NCBI GenBank assembly: GCA_030151725.1
Contig: JASLDD010000225.1
Location: 1-14,678, forward strand
DNA length: 14,678 nucleotides
From: Solirubrobacteraceae bacterium
Lineage (GTDB): Bacteria; Actinomycetota; Thermoleophilia; Solirubrobacterales; Solirubrobacteraceae
Direction: 5' to 3'
In this document: positions 1 to 7,401 of the stretch, in pieces
Layout of the letters: each line of letters opens with the position of its first letter
Position numbering within the stretch: the first letter of the stretch is position 1
The notes under the pieces: generated by a model
The model's input: the letters and a program-made list of their open reading frames with translations, nothing else
What the model was told of the DNA's origin: nothing
The model's database searches: none
Program-made: the position numbers and the translations under genes

Positions 1-165
1 GACCCATACAGCTGACGGCGAGTGGATGGTTCCCGTGACATACGCCAGTCGTTCAGCGGAGGGCGTCGGCAGGGCCGCCTGCAATGAGGCCGGCAGAGAC
101 AGCGATGCGAGCAGGCCGGCGAGGGCCGTCAGCGCCCTACCCCGGAGTCGCGTGGTGAACGGCAT
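1..165 (-). CDS. Exported protein, N-terminal part only (runs off left edge)
   Basis: Reading the minus strand from the ATG at 165-163 gives 55 uninterrupted codons to the window edge. The start is a textbook signal peptide: a basic n-region (MPFTTRLRGR), a hydrophobic core (ALTALAGLLASLSLP) and a probable signal-peptidase site after A-S-L-Q-A around residue 30. The mature part begins ALPTPSAERLAYVTGTIHSP, and the AYVTG...SPSAVWV phrase resembles the first strand of a TolB/WD40-like beta-propeller, although 25 residues cannot prove that. The gene diverges from the acyl-CoA dehydrogenase at 229, leaving 63 bp for both promoters. A TANNNT-type -10 (TAGCCT, complement of 175-180) lies 9 nt before the ATG with no Shine-Dalgarno, so a leaderless or near-leaderless transcript is possible. 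The signal peptide and codon pattern are seen directly; the propeller idea is a guess. Confidence 0.7.
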   Translation of the reverse strand, partial: MPFTTRLRGRALTALAGLLASLSLPASLQAALPTPSAERLAYVTGTIHSPSAVWV

Positions 166-228
166 CACGCATAGAGGCTATCGACGGCGTCGCTCGCCCG
201 CGCGCAAACTCTGCTTCACTGTCAAACG

Positions 229-1932
229 ATGGCCAGCACGGTGTCAGCAGCAACGCGTGGGGACGTGCCGTGGCAAACGCACACGGTCTTCAACCAAGCG
301 CCACCGCTCGAGGGACTGGATGTCTTCTCGAGCAACCTGCCGCTCGTGGAGGCCGTGCAGCGAGAGGGCGCGGGCTGGATCTCCGAGCGCGCCTCAGTGC
401 TCGGGCGCGTCGTGGGTGGCGAGCCACAGCAGTCGTGGGGACGACTGGCCAACGAGAACAAGCCCGTGCTGCACACGCACGACCGCTACGGCCACCGCAT
501 CGACGAGGTCGAGTTCCACCCCGCGTGGCACAAACTGATGCAGATGGGCGTCGAGCACGAGTTGCACTCGCTGCCATGGACAAGCGACGAGCCCTCCGCC
601 CACGCAGCCCGCGCGGCCATGTACATGACGGCCATGCAAGCCGAGGCGGGCTTTGCCTGTCCGATCACCATGACCTTCGCCGTCGTGCCCGCCCTACGCG
701 CACAGCCTGAGCTGGCCGCTGAGTGGGAGCCGCTGATCACCGCCACCACCTATGACCCGCGCTCCATACCCGCCGCCGAGAAGGGCTCTGCGCTGTCGGG
801 CATGGCCATGACCGAGAAGCAGGGTGGATCGGACGTGCGCGCCAACACCACCGTGGCAACGCCGCTGCACGGCGGCGGCGCCGGTGGCGAGTACGAGATC
901 GTGGGGCACAAGTGGTTCTGCTCGGCGCCCATGTGCGACATCTTCCTCGTGCTCGCCCAGACCGACGACGGTCTCTCCTGCTTCCTGCTGCCCCGCATCC
1001 TCCCCGACGGCTCCCGCAACGCCTTTCACATCCAGCGCCTGAAGGACAAGCTCGGCAACCACTCCAACGCATCCTCTGAGATCGAGCTCCACGGTGCCTG
1101 GGCGCAGATGGTCGGCGACCCCGGACGCGGCGTGCCCACGATCATCGAGATGGTCGGCCACACACGCCTCGACTGCGTGATCGGCAGCGCCGCCGGGATG
1201 CGCGTGGGCGTGGTCAACGCCACCCACCACGCCGCCCACAGGAGCGCCTTCGGCAAGACGCTGATCGACCAACCGCTGATGCGCAATGTGCTCGCCGATC
1301 TATGTCTCGAGTCAGAGGCCACCACAGCGCTGGCCATGCGCCTCGCCCGCGCCTACGACGAAGCGCATGCCGATGCGCAAGCCGGTGAGGACTCAAGCGA
1401 TGCGCAGCTGTTCAAGCGCCTGGCCACAGCCGTTGGCAAGTACTGGAGCTGCAAGCGCGCCCCCAACCATGCCTTCGAGTCGCTGGAGTGCCTCGGCGGG
1501 GCCGGCTATGTGGAGGAGTCGGGCATGCCGCGCCTCTACCGCGAGGCTCCCCTGGCCTCCATCTGGGAGGGCTCCGGCAACGTCATGAGCCTCGACGTTT
1601 TGCGCGCGCTAACCCGCGCGCCGCGCGCCCTCGAGGTGTTCCTCGCCGAGGTCGACGAGGCCCACGGCGCCGACGCTCGCCTCGACAGCGCAGTCGGCAA
1701 GCTCAAGCAGCAGTTCACCGATCCAGCCACCCTCGAGAGCCGTGCCCGGCGGGTGGTCGAATCGATGGCCCTCTGCCTGCAAGGCTCGCTGCTCGTGCGC
1801 CACGCCCCAGCGGCCGTCGCCGATGCCTTCTGCGCCTCGCGCCTAGACGGCGACGGCGGCCTCGAGTACGGCACGCTGCCCGACGGCGTTGACTTCGACA
1901 CGATCATCGCGCGCTCGCAACCACAGCTCTGA
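229..1932 (+). CDS. aidB: AidB-type acyl-CoA dehydrogenase
   Basis: This 567-residue protein matches the AidB (isovaleryl-CoA dehydrogenase-like) subfamily rather than ordinary 380-residue acyl-CoA dehydrogenases. Seen: an N-terminal NQAPPLEGLDVFSS segment; RLANENKPVLHTHDRYGHR followed by EVEFHPAWH; the flavin-domain motif MTEKQGGSDVRANTT (T195 to about T206); HKWFCSAPMCD (around residues 227-237); RLKDKLGNHSNASSEIELHG; and the C-terminal ECLGGAGYVEESGMPRLYRE then SIWEGSGNVMSLDVLRAL (GGAGYVEE at 423-430). E. coli AidB is 541 residues, binds FAD and DNA, and belongs to the alkylation (Ada) response; its physiological substrate is unsettled. No Ada, AlkA or AlkB gene is nearby, so a role in alkylation protection is inferred from family only. 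The ATG at 229 keeps the conserved N-terminus. There is no clear ribosome-binding site, so translation may be leaderless. It is probably monocistronic: 103 bp separate it from the next gene. Confidence 0.9.
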   Translation: MASTVSAATRGDVPWQTHTVFNQAPPLEGLDVFSSNLPLVEAVQREGAGWISERASVLGRVVGGEPQQSWGRLANENKPVLHTHDRYGHRIDEVEFHPAWHKLMQMGVEHELHSLPWTSDEPSAHAARAAMYMTAMQAEAGFACPITMTFAVVPALRAQPELAAEWEPLITATTYDPRSIPAAEKGSALSGMAMTEKQGGSDVRANTTVATPLHGGGAGGEYEIVGHKWFCSAPMCDIFLVLAQTDDGLSCFLLPRILPDGSRNAFHIQRLKDKLGNHSNASSEIELHGAWAQMVGDPGRGVPTIIEMVGHTRLDCVIGSAAGMRVGVVNATHHAAHRSAFGKTLIDQPLMRNVLADLCLESEATTALAMRLARAYDEAHADAQAGEDSSDAQLFKRLATAVGKYWSCKRAPNHAFESLECLGGAGYVEESGMPRLYREAPLASIWEGSGNVMSLDVLRALTRAPRALEVFLAEVDEAHGADARLDSAVGKLKQQFTDPATLESRARRVVESMALCLQGSLLVRHAPAAVADAFCASRLDGDGGLEYGTLPDGVDFDTIIARSQPQL

Positions 1933-2022
1933 CGCTCGGCCGCGAGCAGCCCGAGGCGCGCTCCAGCCCAGCCGCTCCGCGCACACCCAACGGCTGCCCT
2001 CCTGACAGCACCTTCGTGGGCC

Positions 2023-2028
2023 TACCAT
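2023..2028 (+). promoter_or_regulatory. Candidate -10 element for a leaderless start of the M50 protease gene
   Basis: TACCAT fits the actinobacterial TANNNT -10 pattern and lies 13 to 8 nt before the ATG at 2036. That would place transcription initiation on the start codon itself. CTGACA at 2002-2007 could serve as a -35 but is only 15 bp away. No Shine-Dalgarno sequence precedes the ATG, which agrees with a leaderless message. This is by-eye evidence only. Confidence 0.3.
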
Positions 2029-2035
2029 TGATCTC

Positions 2036-3199
2036 ATGCCCACCCGCTCGAACCTCCAGCTGGCACGCATCTTCGGCATCCGCATCGGTGTCAGCTACAG
2101 CTGGTTCTTCGTTCTCTTCTTCCTCATCTACTACCTCTCCCAGTACTTCCATGAAGTGCTCGGCGGATCGCAAAGCACTGCCTATGTCGTAGCGGTCGCC
2201 GGAGCCCTCGGTTACTTTGCCTCGCTCGTCCTGCACGAGCTCGGCCACGCCCTCGCCGCCCGACGCCTCGGCATCCCCATCGCCGGCATCAACCTGTGGT
2301 TCCTCGGCGGCCTCTCCCAGATGCGCCGCGAGCCGCAGAGTGCCGGCGAGGAGTTCAAGATCGCCGCCGCCGGCCCCGCTGTCACGCTCGCCCTGTTTGC
2401 GATCTGCCTGCTCGCGGGCACCCTCATCGCGTCAAGCGGGCAGTTCACAGACGTGGCGCTCACCAAGGAGGGCTTCACCACCACGCCCGCCCTTGCCCTG
2501 ATCGGCTGGCTGGGCTTCATCAACGCGCTGCTCTTCCTCTTCAACATCGTCCCCGCCTTCCCCCTCGACGGCGGACGCATCGCCCGTGCAGCCATCTGGT
2601 GGCGCAGCGGCGATCGCAATCGCGCCACCGTCGCCACCGGGCGCACCGGGCAGGCGTTTGCGCTCGCCATCGGCGCGCTCGGCATCTGGGACATCCTCTC
2701 CACCGGCTCCCTCTTTGGCACCCTCACCATCCTGCTCGCCTTCTTCCTCTACCAGGCAGCAGGCGCCGCCGTCGTGCAGGGGGCCCTCGGCAGGCGCATC
2801 CAACACGTCACCGTCGGCGACATCATGGATCGCGAGCCCGTCACCATCCCCGCCGAGGCAACCGTCCTCGATGTCCACGAGCAGTTCTTCCTGCGCTATC
2901 GCTGGCCGTGGTTTGCCGTCGTGGACCCCGCCCGCCACTTCCTCGGCGTGGTGCGCCAGCAACGCGTCGACGACGAGATCGCCGCCGGCCGGCCCGCTCT
3001 CAGCGTCGTCGACGTGCTCGAGGCCGACATGCCAGTGCGCATCGGCCAGGAGGCGCCGCTGGAGACCCTGCTCGGCTCCGAAGGCCTTGGCCGGCTTGGT
3101 GCCATGGTCGCCGTCGACAACGAAGGCGTGCTGCAGGGCGTCGTAACGCTCGCCCAGGTACGCCAGGCGCTACGCCCCGCGGCACGCACCGCCGGCTGA
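2036..3199 (+). CDS. Site-2 protease family (M50) zinc metalloprotease with CBS domains, Rip3-like
   Basis: An intramembrane zinc protease of 387 residues. The catalytic motif H67-E-L-G-H71 lies in a transmembrane helix (about 49-72), and the third zinc ligand is in N170-x2-P-x2-P-L-D178-G-G, the classic second S2P motif. Other hydrophobic segments lie around 20-36, 107-129, 150-172 and 205-240. After about residue 258 comes a soluble tandem CBS region (VGDIMDREPVTIP ..., then SVVDVLEADMPVRIG ... to about 378). S2P proteins with this order (membrane core, then two CBS) are common in bacteria and include mycobacterial Rip3. They cleave membrane-embedded substrates such as anti-sigma factors, and CBS pairs often sense adenosine nucleotides. 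No anti-sigma or PDZ partner is encoded here, so the substrate is unknown. The ATG matches the usual short N-terminus (LARIFGIRIGVSYSWFF). It stands alone between 103-bp and 117-bp gaps. Confidence 0.92.
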   Translation: MPTRSNLQLARIFGIRIGVSYSWFFVLFFLIYYLSQYFHEVLGGSQSTAYVVAVAGALGYFASLVLHELGHALAARRLGIPIAGINLWFLGGLSQMRREPQSAGEEFKIAAAGPAVTLALFAICLLAGTLIASSGQFTDVALTKEGFTTTPALALIGWLGFINALLFLFNIVPAFPLDGGRIARAAIWWRSGDRNRATVATGRTGQAFALAIGALGIWDILSTGSLFGTLTILLAFFLYQAAGAAVVQGALGRRIQHVTVGDIMDREPVTIPAEATVLDVHEQFFLRYRWPWFAVVDPARHFLGVVRQQRVDDEIAAGRPALSVVDVLEADMPVRIGQEAPLETLLGSEGLGRLGAMVAVDNEGVLQGVVTLAQVRQALRPAARTAG

Positions 3200-3248
3200 G
3201 CTCAGAGTGGATCCAGACAGGGCAGCCGGGGACGGCGAGCGCCCGCGT

Positions 3249-3256
3249 TATAGAGT
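3249..3256 (+). promoter_or_regulatory. Candidate -10 region of the succinate dehydrogenase operon
   Basis: TATAGAGT lies about 61 nt before the sdhA ATG inside a 117-bp gap. It contains both TATAGA and the TANNNT-type TAGAGT. There is no recognisable -35 at 16-18 bp upstream. It would give a 5' leader of roughly 50-55 nt ending in the AGGGAG ribosome-binding site at 3309-3314. The position is plausible but unverified. Confidence 0.35.
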
Positions 3257-3316
3257 CCACGGCGGCGCTAGCGCCCTTCCCCCCAAGCTCTTTCCCCCAA
3301 TCGACCTCAGGGAGCC

Positions 3317-5011
3317 ATGCCAGCACACGACGTATTGATCATCGGCGCCGGTCTCGCCGGCCAGCGTGCTGCGCTGGCCGCCGCCCAGAAGGGCGCCAGC
3401 GTGGCCATCATGAGCAAGGTCCACCCCGTCCGCTCGCACTCCGTGGCTGCCGCCGGCGGCATCAACGCGGCGATCAGCGTGGACGACGACTGGCGCTCGC
3501 ACGCCTACGACACCGTCAAGGGCTCCGACTTCCTCGGCGACCAGGACGCCATCGAGATCATGTGCTCGGAGGCTCCCGGCGAGGTCATGCATCTGGAGCA
3601 CATGGGCGTCACATTCCACCGCAACGACAAAGGCGAAATGGACCTGCGGGCCTTCGGCGGCGCCTCCATGAAGCGCACCGCCTACGTCGCCGACATCACC
3701 GGCCAGGCGCTCCTGCACGTGCTCTACGAGCAGCTCATGAAGCACCACGAAACCGTCGAGCGCTTCGAGGAGTGGTTCACCACCTCCCTGCTCAAGGACG
3801 ACGCAGGCCGCTGCTGCGGCGTGCTCGCACGCGACGTGCGCACCGGCAAAATGGAGGCCTTCACCGCCAAGAACGTGATCCTCGCCTGCGGTGGAGCCGG
3901 ACAGGCCTACAAGCCCACCACCAACGGACTGATCGTCACCGGCGACGGCATCGCCATGGCCTACCGCGCAGGCGCCCCCCTGATGGACATGGAGATGGTC
4001 CAGTACCACCCAACCTGCCTCGTCGAGACCGGCATCCTCATCACCGAGGGCGCCCGCGGCGAGGGCGCCCACCTGCTCAACTCAAACGGCGAACGCTTCA
4101 TGGAGAAATCGGCGCCCAACAAGATGGAGCTCGCCTCGCGCGACGTCGTCTCGCGCGCCGAGCAGATCGAGATCAACGAGGGTCGCGGCGTCGGCCCGGG
4201 CGGCTCGGGCATCTACCTCGACGTGACAGTCGTGCCCCGCAAGCGCACCCTCGAGGCGCTGCGCGAGATCGTCAACCTCGGTCGCGACTTCGCCGGCGTG
4301 GACATCACCAAAGAACCAATCATGATCCGCCCCGGCCAGCATTACATCATGGGCGGCGTCAAGACCGACATCGACGGCCGCACACCCATCGAGGGCCTAT
4401 ATGCAGCCGGCGAGGTCGCCTGCGTCTCGGTCCACGGCGGCAACCGCCTCGGCGCCAACTCGCTGCTCGACACGCTGATCTTCGGGCGGCGCTCCGGCGA
4501 ACATGCCGCCGAGCGTGCAGCCTCCATGGGCATGCCCACCGTCGACACCAAGGGCCAGCTGCGCGAGGACGCCGAGCGGATCGACTCCATCATCGCCCGC
4601 CCCCACGACGGCCGTCGAGTCTCCGAGATCAAGAACGAGCTCGGCGAGCTCATGAACAAACACGCCGCCGTCTTCCGCGACGAGCAGGGCCTGCAGGGCG
4701 CCCTCGAGCAGATCGGGCGGCTCAAAGAGGAGGCGTCAAAGGCCTGGATCGACGACCGCGGAACCGTCTTCAACCAGGACGTGCTCGGCGCCATCGAGCT
4801 CGGCTACATGGTCGACTGCGCCGAGGCCACCGTCGTGGCCGCCCTCGAGCGCAAGGAGTCCCGCGGCGCGCAGTTCCGCACCGACTACCCCGAGCGCAAC
4901 GACGAGCAGTGGCTCAAGCACATCGACATCACGCTCAAGGACGGAAGCCCCCAGGTCAGCTACTCGCCCGTCACCATCACCCAGTGGCAGCCCGAGGAGA
5001 GAAAATACTGA
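3317..5011 (+). CDS. sdhA: Succinate dehydrogenase/fumarate reductase flavoprotein subunit
   Basis: This 564-residue flavoprotein catalyses succinate/fumarate interconversion and passes electrons to the iron-sulfur subunit. Seen: the N-terminal dinucleotide fold GAGLAG (10-15); the covalent-FAD region HPVRSHSVAAAGGINAA with H41 as the expected attachment histidine; QYHPTCLVETGILITEGARG with R247 matching the catalytic arginine region; the HYIMGGV substrate-site motif; and the C-terminal FAD-binding phrase VHGGNRLGANSLLDTLIFG. The length is close to E. coli SdhA (588). AGGGAG at 3309-3314 precedes the ATG. The stop (5009-5011) shares its A with the ATG of a 24-codon ORF leading to the iron-sulfur subunit. 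The operon continues with an HdrB-like subunit and contains no sdhC/sdhD, so this is probably the non-classical SdhABE type. Sequence alone does not fix the in vivo direction (succinate oxidation versus fumarate reduction). Confidence 0.95.
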   Translation: MPAHDVLIIGAGLAGQRAALAAAQKGASVAIMSKVHPVRSHSVAAAGGINAAISVDDDWRSHAYDTVKGSDFLGDQDAIEIMCSEAPGEVMHLEHMGVTFHRNDKGEMDLRAFGGASMKRTAYVADITGQALLHVLYEQLMKHHETVERFEEWFTTSLLKDDAGRCCGVLARDVRTGKMEAFTAKNVILACGGAGQAYKPTTNGLIVTGDGIAMAYRAGAPLMDMEMVQYHPTCLVETGILITEGARGEGAHLLNSNGERFMEKSAPNKMELASRDVVSRAEQIEINEGRGVGPGGSGIYLDVTVVPRKRTLEALREIVNLGRDFAGVDITKEPIMIRPGQHYIMGGVKTDIDGRTPIEGLYAAGEVACVSVHGGNRLGANSLLDTLIFGRRSGEHAAERAASMGMPTVDTKGQLREDAERIDSIIARPHDGRRVSEIKNELGELMNKHAAVFRDEQGLQGALEQIGRLKEEASKAWIDDRGTVFNQDVLGAIELGYMVDCAEATVVAALERKESRGAQFRTDYPERNDEQWLKHIDITLKDGSPQVSYSPVTITQWQPEERKY

Positions 5012-5085
5012 TGGCAACACCGATGGCCGCCCCCACCGTGCCCCCAAGCCCCCATCCCCACCCGATCGAGCAGGAGCGCAGCTGA
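5011..5085 (+). CDS. Possible 24-residue proline-rich micro-ORF between sdhA and sdhB
   Basis: An ATG at 5011 overlaps the sdhA stop (TGATG), and its own TGA (5083-5085) overlaps the sdhB ATG in the same TGATG way. The reading frame therefore fills the junction exactly. GAGGAGAG at 4994-5001 is a good ribosome-binding site at about 9 nt spacing, and sdhB has its own AGGAG at 5072-5076. The peptide begins MATPMAAPTVPPSP, continues with alternating His-Pro and ends IEQERS. It is Pro/Ala-rich with no membrane segment and no cysteine. It may be a real small protein, or a coupling leader that keeps ribosomes moving from sdhA to sdhB. The geometry is seen directly; translation is inferred. It could also be chance in a GC-rich gap, since its 5' half contains runs of C that add proline codons cheaply. 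Confidence 0.4.
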   Translation: MATPMAAPTVPPSPHPHPIEQERS

Positions 5086-6290
5086 TGGCCGAAACGCACG
5101 ACCGCCCACCCGAGCAGTTCACCCTGCGCATGCGCCGCTATGACCCCGAGTCCGGCGAGGCCCCCTACTGGGATGAGCACACCATCGAGCTCGAGCCCCA
5201 CCGCTCTGTGCTCGAGGCCGTCCTGCAGGCCAAAGACCGCTTCGACGGCTCCATCGGCATCCGCTGCTCCTGCCGCCAGGCCATCTGCGGCTCCTGCGGC
5301 ATCCGCGTCAACGGCGAACCTGCGCTTGCCTGCCACACCCACCTCGACGCGGCCAAGCGCGGCGCCAAGGACGGCGTCATCGAGATCGAGCCCATGGGCA
5401 ACATGCCCGTCCTCAAGGACCTCATCGTCGACATGGACGCCGTGCACTGGAAGAAGATCCGTCGCGTCACCCCCTGGCTGCTCGCCAAGGAGCCAGTGCC
5501 CGAGCGCGAGTACCTCGTCTCCAAAGACTCCATGGTCGACGTCACCCAGTCGATGGCCTGCATCCAGTGCGGCGCCTGCGTATCCGACTGCCTGGCCATG
5601 GAGGTCGATCCCGGCTTCATCGGCCCAGCCGCCCTCGCCAAGTCCTACCGCTTCGTCGGCGACCCCCGCGACGATCAGCAGTTCGAGCGCCTCAACGACC
5701 TCGCCCAGGACCCCCAGGGCATCTTCGACTGCACCCACTGCTTCAAGTGCGTCGAGGCGTGCCCCAAGGACGTCAACCCAATGGGCCAGATCATGCGCCT
5801 GCGCCGCATCGCCACCGGCGACCACCACATCGTCGACCAGAACAACGGCCAGCGCCACGAGGCGGCGTTCGCCTCCCTGATCGAGAACAACGGCATCCTG
5901 TGGGAGGCCGAGCTGATCCCCCGTTCCTACGGCGGCAACTCGTGGTTCGGGAAATTCGCCCCGGCCGCCGGCAAGGAGCTCGTGAGCTCGATCCCGACCG
6001 CCATCAGGGGCCTGCTGCGAGGCAAGATGACAATCCCGAAGATCATCAAGCCGCACAAGATCCCCAGTAAAGACCTCAAAGCGGTGAAGGCCATCTACGA
6101 GAAAATCGAGAGCCGCCCCGAGCGCTACGAGCTGAACCTTTACATCGCCGGCGAGGACGAGGCACCGGCGTCGCCGAGCGACCCTGTCGCCGTCGGCGTC
6201 ACCCACGAGGCGGGCGGCTCCGAGCCGGCCCCCTCCGGATCCGAGCCACAGGACACGCCGACCGAGATGCGCGAGCCCAAGGAGGGATGA
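5085..6290 (+). CDS. sdhB: Succinate dehydrogenase/fumarate reductase iron-sulfur subunit with long C-terminal extension
   Basis: This subunit carries electrons from the flavoprotein through three iron-sulfur centres. The [2Fe-2S] site is C63-x4-C68-x2-C71 ... C83, with an extra C61. The first ferredoxin-like site is C159-IQ-C162-GA-C165-VSD-C169, unusually followed by Leu rather than Pro. The second is C216-TH-C219-FK-C222-VEA-C226-P. Four cysteines stand where classical SdhB has three for a [3Fe-4S] centre, so a second [4Fe-4S] is likely, as described for archaeal type-E enzymes. At 401 residues it is far longer than the usual ~240. The extra part (about 245-401) has a conserved-looking section (EAAFASLIENNGILWEAELI, then PHKIPSKDLKAVKAIYEKI) and a low-complexity acidic Pro/Ser/Glu tail from about 345. 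The ATG at 5085 has AGGAG 8 nt upstream. The HdrB-like partner begins 4 bp after the stop. Confidence 0.93.
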   Translation: MAETHDRPPEQFTLRMRRYDPESGEAPYWDEHTIELEPHRSVLEAVLQAKDRFDGSIGIRCSCRQAICGSCGIRVNGEPALACHTHLDAAKRGAKDGVIEIEPMGNMPVLKDLIVDMDAVHWKKIRRVTPWLLAKEPVPEREYLVSKDSMVDVTQSMACIQCGACVSDCLAMEVDPGFIGPAALAKSYRFVGDPRDDQQFERLNDLAQDPQGIFDCTHCFKCVEACPKDVNPMGQIMRLRRIATGDHHIVDQNNGQRHEAAFASLIENNGILWEAELIPRSYGGNSWFGKFAPAAGKELVSSIPTAIRGLLRGKMTIPKIIKPHKIPSKDLKAVKAIYEKIESRPERYELNLYIAGEDEAPASPSDPVAVGVTHEAGGSEPAPSGSEPQDTPTEMREPKEG

Positions 6291-6294
6291 GCTG

Positions 6295-7203
6295 ATGAAG
6301 GTTGCATACTGGCCCGGCTGTGTGAGCCGTGGCTTTACCCCAGAGCTGCACGGCTCCATGGCCAAGGTGGCCCCTCTGCTCGACATCGAGCTCGTTGAAC
6401 TCGACCGCGCCTGCTGCAGTGGCGCGGGCGTCATCGCCGAGCACAACCAGGAGCTCGCCGACACCCTCAACGCGCGCACCTTCGCCCTCGCCCAGCAGGT
6501 CGACGGGGCGGCCATGATGATGAACATCTGCTCCACCTGCCAGGGCGCCCAGAGCGAGTGCCAGGAGCGACTCGACGCCAACGCCGAGTACCGCGAGCAC
6601 GTCAACACCACGCTCGCAAGCGAGGGTCTCAGCTACGAGAAGGGGCTCACCAACAAGAACTTCCTGTGGCTGCTCGTCGAGGAGATCGGTCTGGAGAACC
6701 TCGCCGCCCGTGTCAAGCGGCCGTTGACGAACCTCCGCGTCGGCCCCTTCTACGGCTGCTACATCGTGCGTCCTCGCAACCGCCTCGGCATCGACGAGGA
6801 GCACCCCCGCGACCAATACCTCGACCAGGTCATCGAGGCCCTCGGGGGCACCGTCATCGAGTACGCCGGCATGCGCAAGTGCTGCGGCTTCCCCATCATC
6901 ACCATGAACAAGGAAGCCTCTCTCAAGCAGGCCGGCCGCCACCTCGGCGACGCCGTCGACGCGCAGGCCGACTGCGTCGTCACGCCCTGCCCTCTCTGCC
7001 ACCTCAACCTCGACCTCCAGCAGCCGCTCGCCGAGAAAGTCGTCGGGCGCGAGCTCGACATGCCCGTGCTGCACCTTCCGCAGCTCGTGGGCCTCGCGCT
7101 GGGGCTCGACCCCAAGGAGCTCGGCATGAACCGTCACGTCGTCAAACCCACATCGGTCATCGACTGGTCGACCTCCGTCGTGGGCGCCGCGGCGGTTGCC
7201 TAG
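6295..7203 (+). CDS. HdrB-like CCG-domain subunit of the succinate dehydrogenase/fumarate reductase (SdhE-type)
   Basis: A 302-residue protein of the heterodisulfide-reductase subunit B family with two cysteine-rich CCG domains. Domain 1 has C9, C40-C41 and C79-x2-C82; domain 2 has C155, C196-C197 and C232-x2-C235. In HdrB these two sets hold noncubane [4Fe-4S] clusters. In SdhABE enzymes of Sulfolobus and related complexes of Campylobacter (now called methylmenaquinol:fumarate reductase), a protein of this type replaces the membrane anchors SdhC/SdhD. It has no predicted membrane helix, so membrane contact would be peripheral. GGAGGG at 6281-6286 is its ribosome-binding site, 8 nt before the ATG, and the gap to sdhB is 4 bp, so it is co-translated. 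I avoid the symbol sdhE because it is also used for the unrelated FAD-attachment factor. The family call is firm; the quinone-reactive role is inferred from context. Confidence 0.9.
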   Translation: MKVAYWPGCVSRGFTPELHGSMAKVAPLLDIELVELDRACCSGAGVIAEHNQELADTLNARTFALAQQVDGAAMMMNICSTCQGAQSECQERLDANAEYREHVNTTLASEGLSYEKGLTNKNFLWLLVEEIGLENLAARVKRPLTNLRVGPFYGCYIVRPRNRLGIDEEHPRDQYLDQVIEALGGTVIEYAGMRKCCGFPIITMNKEASLKQAGRHLGDAVDAQADCVVTPCPLCHLNLDLQQPLAEKVVGRELDMPVLHLPQLVGLALGLDPKELGMNRHVVKPTSVIDWSTSVVGAAAVA

Positions 7204-7261
7204 CCCTGCCGCTATTGCCGGCGGCGGCGGCGGGTCCCGTTATGTCTCTCAGCGGGATCTG

Positions 7262-7267
7262 TATAAC
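7262..7267 (+). promoter_or_regulatory. Candidate -10 element for the UDP-sugar module
   Basis: TATAAC matches five of six bases of TATAAT and lies in the 198-bp gap between the respiratory operon and the epimerase gene. TTATGT at 7240-7245 is a poor -35 candidate at 16 bp. It would leave a leader of about 130 nt. The rest of the gap is GC-rich. It holds an imperfect hairpin (7233-7239 with 7253-7259) just upstream and no convincing gene. Confidence 0.3.
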
Positions 7268-7401
7268 GATGGTGTCACAGCTGCGGCAGGGAAGAAGAAG
7301 GTAACTCGCCGGCCGGCACTGGGCGTGGCGCTGGCCCTGGACCTGCACACGCAAATCGCGCGCCAACCGATCCTTCCTTCGGCCGCGGCGGGGGCTCGCG
7401 C

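Noticed and set aside
220..225. Perfect TTGACA on the minus strand upstream of the left-edge gene
   Set aside because: No -10-like sequence lies 16-18 bp downstream; the bases there are GC only. Probably chance.
1934..1947. GCTCG/CGAGC hairpin just after the AidB-like gene
   Set aside because: A 5-bp stem with 4-nt loop and no T-tract is expected by chance at this GC content.
2296..5085. 929-codon plus-strand frame across the protease and sdhA
   Set aside because: Product is almost all Arg/Pro/His/Gly, crosses a real intergenic gap and has no domain. Only its last 24 codons form the separate bridging ORF reported above.
4977..6611. 544-codon open frame on the minus strand
   Set aside because: It lies antisense to sdhB and the CCG subunit gene. 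Its product is a low-complexity Val/Gly/Asp/Leu-rich string typical of the mirror frame of GC-rich coding sequence.
7233..7259. Hairpin GGTCCCG / CGGGATC as terminator of the respiratory operon
   Set aside because: Seven-base stem contains a wobble pair, the loop is 13 nt and no T-run follows; kept only as a note.
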